64,000 bases of DNA from Novosphingobium sp. 9U (GCF_902506425.1 NZ_LR732504.1:186001-250000); one strand, 5' to 3'; shown: positions 8,803-17,198, numbered from the stretch's first letter. A program made the numbers and translations. Notes: generated from the sequence alone by a model not told the origin.

Positions 8803-9807
8803 ATGAACCGATTCTTCCGGGTTGCGGCGGCAGCCGTCGCCATGCTCATGCCGCTCGCTCCTTCGCACGCGGGCAGCCTCGAAAGCTCGGGCATCGATGA
8901 GGTTCAGAGCGCGTTCGATTCGCTGCTCGGTACCCAGCAGCGGGCACCACGCACGTACCAGTCCGGCTTCGAACAACAGCTCGCCGCACTTGCCGAAGGT
9001 TCGCAAGGACGCATCGGTGTCGCCGCGCTCGATCTCGGCACGGGCCGCACGGTGGATGTGCTGGGCGACCAGCGCTTCCCGATGGCCAGCACCAGCAAGA
9101 TCGCCATTGCCGCCACCTTCCTGGAAGGCGTGGACCAGGGCCGCTTCAGCCTGTCATCCGAATACCCGATGATGATGCCGCTGCCATCGAAGCCCTTCTC
9201 CAGCTCCGTCGCCCCGGTGCGTCCGGGCACGTACATGAGCGCGCGCAGCCTGATCGAGGCGATGATCACGCGCTCTAACAACTACGCCACCGATGCGCTG
9301 CTCAAGGTCGTCGGCGGCCCGCGCGCGGTGAACGACTGGGTGCGCCGCGCCGGCGTGACCGACTGGCACATCGACCGCGACATCGCCACGCTCGTGCGCG
9401 ACGATGGAGCGGTGAACCCCGCCACCACGATCGACAGCCGCGACAGTGCAACGCCGCTGGCGATGGTCCGCCTGCTCTCGCAGATCTACAACGGTCAGAT
9501 GCTCTCCGGTTCCAGCCGCGACGTGCTGCTGGGCGCGATGGGCCGCTGCGTCACCGGCAAGCGCCGCATTCCGGCCTTGCTGCCGATGGGCACCACCGTG
9601 CTGCACAAGACCGGCTCGCTGGCCAACACCTCCAGCGACGTGGGCATCATCCGCGCGCCGGACGGCCGCGCCTATGCCGTCGCCATCTACGTCACCGGCC
9701 AGGGCAACCGCCTCAACCGGGAGAGCCGCATCGCCAGCATCGCCCGTGCCCTCTTCCACGGCTATGCCGCCGAGCCGCAAGCCTACCCCCGCACCGCCGT
9801 GCGCTGA
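8803..9807 (+). CDS. Class A beta-lactamase-like serine hydrolase
   Basis: 334 residues with a cleavable signal peptide (residues 1 to about 23, ending SHA). The serine beta-lactamase/transpeptidase motifs are S96-T-S-K99, S158-N-N and K269-T-G. These define the acylation machinery of class A enzymes. The omega-loop region aligns as IDRDIATLV (190-198), where class A enzymes normally have a Glu (Ambler 166) and Asn (170). Here isoleucine and valine occupy those places, so efficient deacylation is doubtful. It may be a penicillin-binding or esterase-like relative. It directly precedes the tRNA-Cys gene. Confidence 0.82.
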   Translation: MNRFFRVAAAAVAMLMPLAPSHAGSLESSGIDEVQSAFDSLLGTQQRAPRTYQSGFEQQLAALAEGSQGRIGVAALDLGTGRTVDVLGDQRFPMASTSKIAIAATFLEGVDQGRFSLSSEYPMMMPLPSKPFSSSVAPVRPGTYMSARSLIEAMITRSNNYATDALLKVVGGPRAVNDWVRRAGVTDWHIDRDIATLVRDDGAVNPATTIDSRDSATPLAMVRLLSQIYNGQMLSGSSRDVLLGAMGRCVTGKRRIPALLPMGTTVLHKTGSLANTSSDVGIIRAPDGRAYAVAIYVTGQGNRLNRESRIASIARALFHGYAAEPQAYPRTAVR

Positions 9808-9898
9808 GCGTTCGGGCGAGCATCGCCCGCGAAAGCCGTTGCGCAGTCCCGGCAGGGTTGCTAGGCGCGCTTCTCCCCGCAAGGGGCACGCCCCGGAT

Positions 9899-9972
9899 GG
9901 CCCGATGGCGGAGTGGTTACGCAGAGGACTGCAAATCCTTGCACGCCGGTTCGATTCCGGCTCGGGCCTCCA
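9899..9972 (+). tRNA. tRNA-Cys (GCA anticodon)
   Basis: 74 nt folding as a cloverleaf. The acceptor GGCCCGA pairs with TCGGGCC at 9962-9968, followed by discriminator T and encoded CCA (9970-9972). The anticodon loop CTGCAAA has GCA at 9931-9933, and the T-arm is CCGGTTCGATTCCGG. The gene is complete and is the integration target of the element to its right. Confidence 0.97.
9927..9972 (+). repeat. attL: Attachment site copy 1 (in tRNA-Cys)
   Basis: 46 bp from the anticodon stem to the CCA end of tRNA-Cys, repeated perfectly at 27348-27393. The flanks differ immediately outside on both sides, so this is the exact direct repeat left by site-specific recombination. Confidence 0.95.
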
Positions 9973-10195
9973 TATTTTCCTAGTGAAGTCAGCAACTTGC
10001 AACGTCACCGCCGAACAGGCGGAAATTGCCGTGTTGCATCCTGTTGCCGCTGAATACCGCGGTTTTCCGCCAATTGCGATTGGGTGACCGCCGCTCCACG
10101 CAACACGCATGCGACACGGCAGAGTGGCGGAAGCGCTACCTGCAGCAGGGTTGGCTGAGTCGGACGGCTTGTTATGCAAGCCCCTCTTCCCGCAA

Positions 10196-10387
10196 ATGAG
10201 GGTTCTGGCTTTGCCAAACCACTACAAGAATCAGAACACGCCTTTCGGCACTCAGGTCGGCGTCAAGCTGAGCAAGGACGACCTGGAACTGGTGGACCCT
10301 TGGATAGCTGCCAATGCGCCCGAGGTGAGCCGGCCCGGAGCGATACGGCGAATCTTGCGCCTAGTGGCTATGCGGGTGCCGGAGTGA
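10196..10387 (+). CDS. Small ribbon-helix-helix-like protein
   Basis: About 63 residues from ATG 10196; the same frame is open back to 10109 (92 residues) and the start is uncertain because neither has a convincing ribosome binding site. The segment VGVKLSKDDLELVDPWI followed by RPGAIRRILRLVA has the strand-helix-helix pattern of Arc/CopG-type DNA-binding proteins, with the typical RPxAIRRL-like second helix. It is the first gene inside the left attachment site and could be a regulator. The family assignment is by pattern only. Confidence 0.6.
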   Translation: MRVLALPNHYKNQNTPFGTQVGVKLSKDDLELVDPWIAANAPEVSRPGAIRRILRLVAMRVPE

Positions 10388-10539
10388 TGCGCAGCGTCGG
10401 CGCAAGTCCGTGCGCAGCTATTGGTCTCGGCAACGGCGTTACTGGTTAAGTTCGATCAACCAAGCCGCTTGAGGGGGCGGTAAAAGATCATGGGCGATCT
10501 AGTCTCACGCGGACGTAACCCGCGGGGGGAACTTAGAAA

Positions 10540-11160
10540 ATGGAAGTTGCAAACCTAGTATCGCGCCGCCACGAGCTTCGCGGCATCGTTGGTATCGTGC
10601 GTACGGTCTTTGCTGCAATCATCGCGTTTGGGATCACCAGCTCTGCCGTGGCGCAGCCGCTTGCCGAGCCGGTACTGATCGTGCCAGCTCCGGTTTCTGC
10701 TGCCGCAGCGCCTGCGGCCGTTCAGCCAATCACGAACCCAGCGCACGCGTCGGCATCCCCAGCGGCATCCGGCGGGCCGAGTCGCGCTGAGAAGCTACGT
10801 CGTCTCGACATCATGCTGATGGTCACCGCATTGCGCTGCCGCAAGACGGCTGACGACTTCCAGGCCGATTACGACCGCTTCGAGGTCCGCCACCTGGCGG
10901 AAATGAACGGCGCCGTTAGCGACTTACGCAAGCAACTCGTTAAGGAGCACGGTGTCCTTGGAGCCATGCGCGCTCTCGATCAGGTGAGCACGTCAATCGC
11001 CAACTCTTACGGGGATGGCCATCCTTGGCTCGGCTGTCACGATCTTAAGACGGTGACCCAGCTGCTGGTGGACGTCGAGACCGCCGACACACTGGTTGAG
11101 GCAGCGGATCAACTGCTCGACCGTGAGCGCGCGCCGCAGTTCGCAATGGCCGGCCGCTGA
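10540..11160 (+). CDS. Exported protein of unknown function
   Basis: 206 residues with an N-terminal hydrophobic segment (about residues 19-38) and a likely cleavage site after SSAVAQ, then a low-complexity Ala/Pro linker (about 45-80) and a helical C-terminal domain. The domain starts RLDIMLMVTALRCRK and contains YGDGHPWLGCHDLK with two cysteines that could pair in the periplasm. I recognise the pattern as a conserved sphingomonad exported family but know no function for it. The start is ATG 10540, preceded by a GGGGGGA tract. It sits on the cargo arm of the element, so it may be a gene carried for the host. Confidence 0.75.
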   Translation: MEVANLVSRRHELRGIVGIVRTVFAAIIAFGITSSAVAQPLAEPVLIVPAPVSAAAAPAAVQPITNPAHASASPAASGGPSRAEKLRRLDIMLMVTALRCRKTADDFQADYDRFEVRHLAEMNGAVSDLRKQLVKEHGVLGAMRALDQVSTSIANSYGDGHPWLGCHDLKTVTQLLVDVETADTLVEAADQLLDRERAPQFAMAGR

Positions 11161-11258
11161 GAAGTTGCCGCGCCAATGTGATTCTTTTGCACGGCTAAGC
11201 GGAACGATCGCAGCTTGGGCGGCATTGACGGACATCAAGGTGCTACGAGGAAAGCCCG

Positions 11259-11456
11259 ATGTCAGCTGCTAAAGCCGCACTACTTCATGGCGAGGCAGAC
11301 CGGTGTCGACGCTTGGCGAGGATGGTTGGCGATCCCGATGCGAGGCAATTGCTCCACTTGGCGTGCGACTACGATGAGAGGGCGAACCAGGTCGAACACG
11401 ACCCGTACAGCTTACTCGACGATCGCCCCCGAACCTTCGGCCGATCCGATTGGTAA
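11259..11456 (+). CDS. Small helical protein of unknown function
   Basis: 65 residues with the pattern ALLHGEADRCRRLARMVGDP then LLHLACDYDERANQVE. Two predicted amphipathic helices of this kind occur in many short sphingomonad proteins (CRxLA, DPxxRxxLLxLAxxY) of unknown role. The ATG is preceded by AGGAAA at a suitable distance. Downstream it is followed by hairpin-forming sequence. Function unknown. Confidence 0.7.
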   Translation: MSAAKAALLHGEADRCRRLARMVGDPDARQLLHLACDYDERANQVEHDPYSLLDDRPRTFGRSDW

Positions 11457-11536
11457 GCTTCGCCGGGCGGCCCCGCCTTATGCGGCCTTAGGCAAGTAAA
11501 TCGGAGTGCAGGTCCGCGGCGGCAGAGCATAGCAAA

Positions 11537-11590
11537 AAGGTGCGCCGGCCGGAGCCGGAGCGCCTTCCTTAGTGGCACAGGAATGCCACT
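11537..11590. terminator. Two adjacent hairpins after the 65-residue gene
   Basis: A 13-bp imperfect stem (arms 11537-11549 and 11554-11566, one G-U pair and one mismatch) is followed by AGTGGCA (11571-11577) and TGCCACT (11584-11590). They end the + strand block that starts at 10540. No long U-run is present. Confidence 0.4.
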
Positions 11591-11620
11591 TGCAGCCGTT
11601 AGCAGTTCACGACGATCGGT

Positions 11621-11887
11621 TCACCGGCTCAAATGCCCCGCCAAACGGAGCCTATCTGAGGTGCAGAGCGCCAAAGCCGCTAGTAGTGCAGCCATCCGCG
11701 CTGCCGCAGCGATCACGCCAGCCAACGTCAAGGACGTCATGACTATAGACTTGGTGATTACAGCCGCGCACATTCGCTGACGGCTGAACCGCCATTGCGC
11801 GCATAAGTTCGCCACGACGGCGGTGAAGGCCGCTGTCCCGATCGTGATAGCCCAAGCTGATTGCATACAAGCCCCGTGAAGCTTCAT
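11621..11887 (-). CDS. Possible small two-span membrane protein
   Basis: An 88-residue frame (81 from the second Met at 11866) with two hydrophobic segments (AWAITIGTAAFTAVVANL and SLTLAGVIAAAARMAALLAALAL) separated by a basic loop. That topology resembles holins and other small phage membrane proteins. The other frames here are less protein-like. There is no strong ribosome binding site, so it is only a candidate. Confidence 0.35.
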   Translation of the reverse strand: MKLHGACMQSAWAITIGTAAFTAVVANLCAQWRFSRQRMCAAVITKSIVMTSLTLAGVIAAAARMAALLAALALCTSDRLRLAGHLSR

Positions 11888-12028
11888 TCCCGACTGCCAC
11901 CGCCACGTGACACAAGCTAAGTTGACACACTAAAGTTAAGGCAGGGTTGATCAAGCAAGCTCGCCGGTTTACGCCCGCATAGTCACACCCCTTTAAGCAA
12001 ATTATTAAGCATCCTCGCGCATGAAGAC

Positions 12029-12427
12029 GTGATGTTGGCCAGCTCCCCATCTGTGAACTTGGCATGCCAGACCGGTCGGCGCGTGAGCGCGCGACTTCGT
12101 ACAAGACTTGCCGCTCGGCTAGAAGTGCTCGACGGGGTCCAAGACTGTATCCTGGTCGACATCTCTCTTGAGGGTGCTTGCATCCGAACGAACAAGCCTG
12201 TTCGCGTCAGGAACGAGGCTGTACTCACTTGGCATGGCTTTGAAGCGTTCGGTCAGGTGGTTTGGGCCACAGGAACTCATTGCGGTGTATCGTTCCTCGA
12301 TCCCATCACCGCTACCGTGTTGCTTGCTACCCGTCGGTTAGATCAGACCGACCGCCTCCCCGAAGGTCGTGAACTCGCGCGGTATTGGGCGCGATCATAC
12401 TTGGAGAGCGGCTCGGCTCTAAGTTGA
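12029..12427 (+). CDS. PilZ domain protein carried by the element
   Basis: 132 residues (131 from ATG 12032). A single PilZ domain is expected to bind cyclic di-GMP: it has the RxxxR motif (RVSAR) near residue 18 and the second motif in DISLEGA. It is similar along its whole length to the chromosomal PilZ protein at 28627-29016, sharing HGFEAFGQVVW/NGFEAFGDVVW, HCG and the LATRRLDQTDRLPEGREL-type C-terminus. It has no other domain, so it probably acts as a c-di-GMP-dependent adaptor. Gene position on the cargo arm suggests lysogenic conversion of c-di-GMP signalling, which is inference. Confidence 0.9.
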   Translation: MMLASSPSVNLACQTGRRVSARLRTRLAARLEVLDGVQDCILVDISLEGACIRTNKPVRVRNEAVLTWHGFEAFGQVVWATGTHCGVSFLDPITATVLLATRRLDQTDRLPEGRELARYWARSYLESGSALS

Positions 12428-13239
12428 TACGCGTGAGGCCGGAGTGCCCTGGAATTCCAAGGGACCGGTCTTCAATAAACTCCTGTTGTTTAATGCTCAT
12501 ACAAGCCCCGCCCTGACAGGGCAGCGGAGCGTTAGCGGCTAGGTCCGCCGCGCGTGACGGCTTCACTCCTCCGTCGGTCGCCCTGCTAGGGACACGGCAA
12601 GCTCGCTCCGGCCAGACATGCCGCCAAGGGGTCCCAGCATCGAGACCTGCGGCACGGCCCAGTTGGTAGCGCTTGAGGCGACGTCCAATTGTGGTGCTGA
12701 TCGTCCGGCGCGGTCACACAAACCACCTTACCGGCCGCGCTAACCTCTAGCCCGATGAGGTCGCCCAACGGCCGATTGCAGTTCAGCAAACCGACCTGAG
12801 AAGAAATGGTGCAGGACGCACACGCTCAGGATCCGCTACTGCGGCAGCTCTGTTTCTCCGAGCAGCGGGCCCCCCTTCAGAACCCTGCGCGCCCGCGCGC
12901 TCACGCCCCCTTGCACGGCAAACCTTCGCAATCGCAAGGATGCGCTGATGCTCCTGCCACACGGCGACATGAGCAACCGCAAAGCCGTCGAAGTATGCTG
13001 CTTCCGAGTAGTTCATATGAGTTCACCGAGACGGATGGGGCAGGTCATCTAAGGCACCGGGTAGGCCGTAGGTCCTGGAGAACCTACGGCCTTGGTTCGG
13101 GTACACCTCGACGCGGGGGTGGGTCTGCCGAGGCAACCTCAAGATGAGCTGCAACTCTTAACGGGCTGTAAATTTCTCCTAACAAAAATCGTCGGCCTGT
13201 TCACCTTCCAGCGTTAAGGACGCTTAACCGAGATCTGCA
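12428..13239. other. Gene-poor stretch with a hairpin
   Basis: No convincing gene in about 810 bp. Short frames on both strands lack family patterns or ribosome binding sites. At 13063-13073 and 13082-13092 there is a perfect 11-bp inverted repeat (AGGCCGTAGGT) with an 8-nt loop and no U-run. This stretch separates the + strand cargo from the - strand phage module and may contain a bidirectional terminator. Confidence 0.55.
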
Positions 13240-13446
13240 TCACTCCTGCTCAAGAGCCTGCCGCCAATGCGGACTCGCTAACAGCCGCAACGCCGCCTCG
13301 GTCTGCTTGTCAGGATAGATCTTCGCCGCCGACCTGTTCACGCCTGGAGGATCAGGCATCGTAGGCTCCTGGCTCACCCTCCGCATCTCGCGAGCCATTC
13401 CTCGCAGCCGATCGAAGGCGGAGAAGTGAGGCACAGTCGGCATCAA
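13240..13446 (-). CDS. Small phage-module protein, unknown function
   Basis: 68 residues, last gene of the - strand phage block. The ATG (13444-13446) overlaps the stop of the upstream virion-core-like frame (TGATG), which supports translation as part of that operon. The C-terminus (KQTEAALRLLASPHWRQALEQE) is helical. No family was recognised. Head or accessory proteins of this size often follow internal virion protein genes in podovirus-like phages. Confidence 0.6.
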   Translation of the reverse strand: MMPTVPHFSAFDRLRGMAREMRRVSQEPTMPDPPGVNRSAAKIYPDKQTEAALRLLASPHWRQALEQE

Positions 13447-13970
13447 TAGATCCCGTCATATCCGCGCTGGTACGTTTGCGCGCCAGACTTCATGTTCTTG
13501 TACTGCTGCGCACCATCGAGCAGCGATCCGGCTGCATCAAACCCAGCTTTGACGATCGCCATCGTGCCTGCGCTGCGCTGAGCGTTCGCCTCGCCCATGT
13601 AGTTGGAGGCCTGAATGTCAAAGCCTCACACGTTCTGCTGCGTCTGCTGGTAGATCCGCTGAGCGTCCTCACGCCCTAGCATCTCAGTATCATCCTGGAT
13701 CCAAGCAGCGGTGCCGAAGTCGACACTAACACCTCCGGCCGCGGCCCGGGCACGCTGCGCACCCTTGAGTTGGCCCAGCTTACGATAATGGTCGAGGTTG
13801 GCCTCGCGACCGTTCTGAAGCGCCTGCTGTGCGGCCTCGCGCTCCATGGAGGCGTTCTGCTCAGCGATCTTGGCCTTGAAGCGTGACTGAGCATTTGCGG
13901 CCAGACCGCCGGTGATAGCGCCTGCAGCCGCCATGCCAGCAGCTATGATTGGAAGCGCTGGTCCGCACAT
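13443..13970 (-). pseudogene. Virion core / internal virion protein-like gene with an in-frame stop
   Basis: The frame starts at ATG 13970 (MCGPALPIIAAGMAAAG, preceded by a GGGAGGGG tract) and has an alanine/glycine-rich hydrophobic start, then a long charged helix. This is the composition of T7 gp14-like internal virion proteins of podovirus-type phages. It is interrupted by TGA at 13626-13628 (after QQTQQNV) and continues in the same frame for 60 codons (GFDIQASNYMGEANAQRS ... GYDGIY) to a stop at 13443-13445 that overlaps the next gene. The tail is protein-like and the junction is typical of coupling, so the stop looks like a point mutation, for example CGA to TGA. A sequencing error cannot be excluded. 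Confidence 0.75.
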
Positions 13971-13972
13971 AG

Positions 13973-14209
13973 TCAGCCCCTCCCGCCGAGGGCGCGGCGT
14001 CGACCCGTTACCCACGCCTGCCAACCAGAAGCGGACACGTAGCCAGCAGGCGCGCGAGGAAGCGGCGTGTTCGGCTGCACCTGGCGGTCAATCGGGACCT
14101 CACCGCGGGCGATCTGCGCCGCGAGGTAGCCGCCCCAGCTTTCCGGAAGGCTCGCGGTTGCAACGCCGTCGGTGCCGCGGGTAAACGCGCCCGAGCTGCC
14201 CAGGATCAT
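13973..14209 (-). CDS. Small phage-module protein, unknown function
   Basis: 78 residues from ATG 14209 (GTG 14212 is also in frame). The start overlaps the stop of the upstream small gene, and the stop lies 2 nt before the virion-core-like start, so it is tightly packed in the module. The sequence (SLPESWGGYLAAQIARGEV, PSGWQAW-like end) has no recognised domain. Confidence 0.6.
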   Translation of the reverse strand: MILGSSGAFTRGTDGVATASLPESWGGYLAAQIARGEVPIDRQVQPNTPLPRAPAGYVSASGWQAWVTGRRRALGGRG

Positions 14210-14388
14210 CACCGGACCACCCGCACGACATCAGCACCGCGCGTGTCGTCGCCGGCGCCATCACGGCCGCGCTCCTCTTGCTCGCGAAGAGCCTCCTGCA
14301 CGGCGTGCCAGCCAGACACCGGCAGGCGCGGCCTGTGCGCCGCTGCGGTCGTGCCCGGAGGCAACGCGCTCCGTTTCTTGCTGCTCAT
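14209..14388 (-). CDS. Small phage-module protein, 59 residues
   Basis: A 59-residue frame starting MSSKKRSALPPG. The ATG overlaps the stop of the upstream coiled-coil gene (GCATGAGC) and its own TGA overlaps the next start (GGTGATG). This double overlap and in-phase packing are the main evidence. The sequence is hydrophilic and helical (VQEALREQEERGRDG). Function unknown. Confidence 0.55.
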   Translation of the reverse strand: MSSKKRSALPPGTTAAAHRPRLPVSGWHAVQEALREQEERGRDGAGDDTRGADVVRVVR

Positions 14389-15014
14389 GCCAGTTCCCTT
14401 TCAGGCGCGATCCGTCCAACACAGCGGAGGACATTCTTGGTCTCGCCTTGCTCGCGATCCGCCAGAGTGATGCCTTGGAGCACGCGCGCGTCATTCGAGA
14501 TGGCCGCAGTGACCAGCGGAAGGAGCATCTCGGTTCTTGCGAGCGATTCGAAGGCACCCTGCATCTGATTGCTGGCGACGTGGGCCGGCATGTTCACCGG
14601 CTTGTAATGCGGTCGATAGGCAGTGACGGCAGAGCGCAGCTGCGACGTCAGCGCATCATATTCGGCCATTTCATTGCCAAGGGTTCGAGCGATCTTCTCG
14701 ATGCGCGCGATGGTCGCTTCACGCTGGGCCAACAGGCTTTCGGTATCCTCCGACAGCTTGTTGTACGCCTCTTGGCGAGCCTGCCTCACCTCAGCAGCGC
14801 GGATGCGATCAGACTCAACGCGAGCGGCCTCCAAACCCTCCAACTGACCCACGACAAGGTCGAGGGCTTGCTTGGCGGTCAGCACGTCTGCGTCAGTACC
14901 GGTGCCCATCGCGGCTTCGAGGTTGGCGCGGCGATAATCGGCATCTGCCTTCTCGCGCATCTCCACTAGCTCGGCATGGCGTTCGTGGAATTTTTCAGGC
15001 GTCAGCAGTTTCAT
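14385..15014 (-). CDS. Coiled-coil phage protein, unknown function
   Basis: 209 residues, mostly long charged helices (about residues 5-135: ELVEMREKADADYRRANLE, AEVRQARQEAYNKLSEDTE), suggesting a coiled coil. The C-terminal part contains a short KPVNMPAHVASN stretch. It lies in the - strand phage block downstream of terminase, where head assembly or scaffold-like proteins are often found. I do not recognise the family and assign no function. The ATG overlaps the end of the upstream 58-residue gene by 20 nt. Confidence 0.75.
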   Translation of the reverse strand: MKLLTPEKFHERHAELVEMREKADADYRRANLEAAMGTGTDADVLTAKQALDLVVGQLEGLEAARVESDRIRAAEVRQARQEAYNKLSEDTESLLAQREATIARIEKIARTLGNEMAEYDALTSQLRSAVTAYRPHYKPVNMPAHVASNQMQGAFESLARTEMLLPLVTAAISNDARVLQGITLADREQGETKNVLRCVGRIAPERELA

Positions 15015-15171
15015 GGCCGTCCCTTTCGCTGGTGGTCATTCGATCGGACACGACGGTGCGGAGGAGTTCGCTAACTGTGAGACCTGCCAAGCTGGCGCGC
15101 TCGTGCAAGGCGCCGGCAAGACGATCGCCCGCGCGGAACGCTATAAACCTGGAATGCTGGGCTTCGCGCAT
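14995..15171 (-). CDS. Small ribbon-helix-helix-like protein
   Basis: 58 residues starting at ATG 15171, with GGAGG 6 nt upstream, the best ribosome binding site in this block. The pattern FRAGDRLAGALHERASLAG then LTVSELLRTVVSDRM matches a ribbon-helix-helix DNA-binding fold (strand FRAGDRL, then two helices with TVSELLR). It may regulate the module or act in packaging, as small terminase subunits are DNA-binding too. It overlaps the coiled-coil gene by 20 nt. Confidence 0.6.
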   Translation of the reverse strand: MREAQHSRFIAFRAGDRLAGALHERASLAGLTVSELLRTVVSDRMTTSERDGHETADA

Positions 15172-15242
15172 CTGCGCCTCCGTCGTGTTTAACAGAGGCT
15201 AAGCGAGGCGAGGCGGCGGTTGAATCGCGGCTATGACGCTCG

Positions 15243-15440
15243 CTAGAGGTGGAGCGCTAAGGAAAGGCAACACGCGGCAGTGGAGTACGCGAGCCCGCCG
15301 ATGATGAGCTGTAGGGGTGACCAGCGGATGCGCCCTGACACAAGGCGCGTACCTGCGAGCATGTGGTTGAAGCCGGCGAGAATCAGCCAGGCGGAAAGCC
15401 CGCAAAGAACCAGAACCACAATGCCCCCGATCGGCTGCAC
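15243..15440 (-). CDS. Small two-span membrane protein
   Basis: 65 residues with two hydrophobic segments (GGIVVLVLCGLSAWLILAGF and LQLIIGGLAYSTAACCLSL) around a basic loop. Topology and position between terminase and the head-like genes suggest a holin-like or unknown phage membrane protein, but there is no adjacent endolysin. The alternative frame 15199-15405 is arginine-rich and less likely. Confidence 0.5.
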   Translation of the reverse strand: MQPIGGIVVLVLCGLSAWLILAGFNHMLAGTRLVSGRIRWSPLQLIIGGLAYSTAACCLSLALHL

Positions 15441-15503
15441 ACCGATTGCCCAGATGCCGGGTACAGCATTGTGCTTGACGATCGGTTTACGCGTCGGTGC
15501 GCA

Positions 15504-17039
15504 TCAGTGCACGCGAGAAGAGCAACCCACCTCTTCGTACCGGTCATATTGCTTAGGGCTCCCGAACTCCGTTGCCGGGTTGTAGTAGAACGAGTTCTCA
15601 ACCGGCATGACCGGCTCGGCAAAGGTCAGCGCCAGAGCATCGCCATCATCGGGCGAAGGCATGCCACGGGCTTTCATGTCCTTCTTGGATTCAAGCTGGA
15701 TCGACACCTGATCAGCGCCGTAGCCGTACTCAGGCCCCGTGAGATCCGCCTCTAGGTTGTCTTCGTCGGGGATGGCGCCGGTCGCCAGCCAGGAGCGCAT
15801 GGTGGTCCACATCTCGGCGCGCCTGTTCTTCGTTTTCACCCGAATGCCGTTGGCCCACTCGGCGTCACGGCCCTTACCGCCGAACCAGATCTCGTAGACG
15901 TTCTCGACGCCAAGCTGCCGGAGCCTGTCAATGACAGCAGCACCGATGTTGCCCGCGTCCACGAAGATCGCAGCCGGCTTCCAGCGCTGAGCCTCGAGCG
16001 CGATGTCACCTGCCAACGTCATGGCGTCCTGATCTTCCCACTGGCGCCAGGCAATACCCCGCGCATCTCGGCCGCGACGAATGGCGAGGGTCGAATGGTC
16101 ATCACCGAACCGGGCGCAGTCCACGCCAAACACCAGCGGATCGGACGCCAGCATGGGTACTTCTCGCTTGCGAGCAGCCTGCACCAGGTCAGTGCCGATG
16201 AACTGCGAGGAGGAGCGTGATGGGAACTGCCCTTTGACTCGAACCCGCACGAAGTCGCTGTCCTCGCCATATGCATCGATCCAGGCCTGCAGCTGGGCCT
16301 TGTTCGTCCTCTTGACGTTGCGCCCATCGATCATGCGATGGCGCCACTGATTGCGGAACCGGCCGACGATCACGTCGCGGAAGCGCCCGCTGTTCCTGGT
16401 CGGATTACCGTACGCCAGCCACAGCAGTTCAGTCCCGGCATCCGTCAGGCCGCCGCTGGCCGTGTCCCAGATGGGATCGATGATCGAGGACGCCTCGTCG
16501 AAGAGCAGGATCACCCGCTTGCCCGCGTTGTGCAGGCCAGCGAACGCCTCCGTGTTGCGCTCAGACCAAGGGATGGCATCGATACGCCAGGTGCGCTCGT
16601 GGCCGCTCTCCGTCGAGTGGATCGAGGTGGCCTCCAGCACGAACATGTCGCGCAGGCAGTCGAACTGCAGGAGCGAGTACCACTTCGACAGCTCCGGCCA
16701 GGTCTTGGTGCGCAGCTGGCCCTCAGTGTTGGCGGTGACCACGCCACGGGTATCCTCGTGCGTCATCACCGCCCATAGGATCAGCCAGGACACCTGCGAC
16801 GACTTGCCGATGCCGTGACCTGAGGCGGTAGCGTCTTGAATGGGCTTGTGCGGATTGGCTCGCAGATCAGCCCCGATCGCCTCCAGCTGCTCGCGCTGCC
16901 AGAGGTCAGGGCCATCTTCTTTCGCCAGCGAGGTGCCTTCTACGCCCCACGGGAACGCCCAGAGCACAAAGCCTAGTGGGTCATGGGTGAAGCGGCCGAG
17001 GTCGGCGATAACTTCACTGCGGATCTCTGCGGGGGTCAT
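15504..17039 (-). CDS. terL: Phage terminase large subunit
   Basis: A 511-residue DNA-packaging motor. The ATPase domain has Walker A SGHGIGKS (73-80) and Walker B VILLFDE (176-182, acids D181 E182), with GNPTRNSG as the coupling stretch. The C-terminal RNase-H-like nuclease has its acidic motifs in FGVDCARFGDD, AAIFVDAGNIG and DDGDALAL. The length is normal and no lesion is visible. In a complete phage a portal gene would follow, but none is recognised, so this motor would need a helper phage or is a relic. A small-subunit candidate is not adjacent (see 19476-19793). Confidence 0.93.
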   Translation of the reverse strand: MTPAEIRSEVIADLGRFTHDPLGFVLWAFPWGVEGTSLAKEDGPDLWQREQLEAIGADLRANPHKPIQDATASGHGIGKSSQVSWLILWAVMTHEDTRGVVTANTEGQLRTKTWPELSKWYSLLQFDCLRDMFVLEATSIHSTESGHERTWRIDAIPWSERNTEAFAGLHNAGKRVILLFDEASSIIDPIWDTASGGLTDAGTELLWLAYGNPTRNSGRFRDVIVGRFRNQWRHRMIDGRNVKRTNKAQLQAWIDAYGEDSDFVRVRVKGQFPSRSSSQFIGTDLVQAARKREVPMLASDPLVFGVDCARFGDDHSTLAIRRGRDARGIAWRQWEDQDAMTLAGDIALEAQRWKPAAIFVDAGNIGAAVIDRLRQLGVENVYEIWFGGKGRDAEWANGIRVKTKNRRAEMWTTMRSWLATGAIPDEDNLEADLTGPEYGYGADQVSIQLESKKDMKARGMPSPDDGDALALTFAEPVMPVENSFYYNPATEFGSPKQYDRYEEVGCSSRVH

Positions 17040-17198
17040 GGGCTGCTCCTAATGGGAATGCAGCATGAAGATTGACGTCTGAGGCTTGAATCGCTCGATG
17101 AAGGATCCAGCTGATCGTAAACAGCTCGTTAGCCATAGTAGTTCCGGCAGTGTTCAATACTTCTGACTATCACCCTCGCCGAGGTATCGGATTGGATT

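Noticed and set aside
12783..13016. 77-residue - strand frame in the gene-poor stretch
   Set aside because: The first ~35 residues look plausible, but the rest is Arg/Ala-rich noise and no ribosome binding site is clear.
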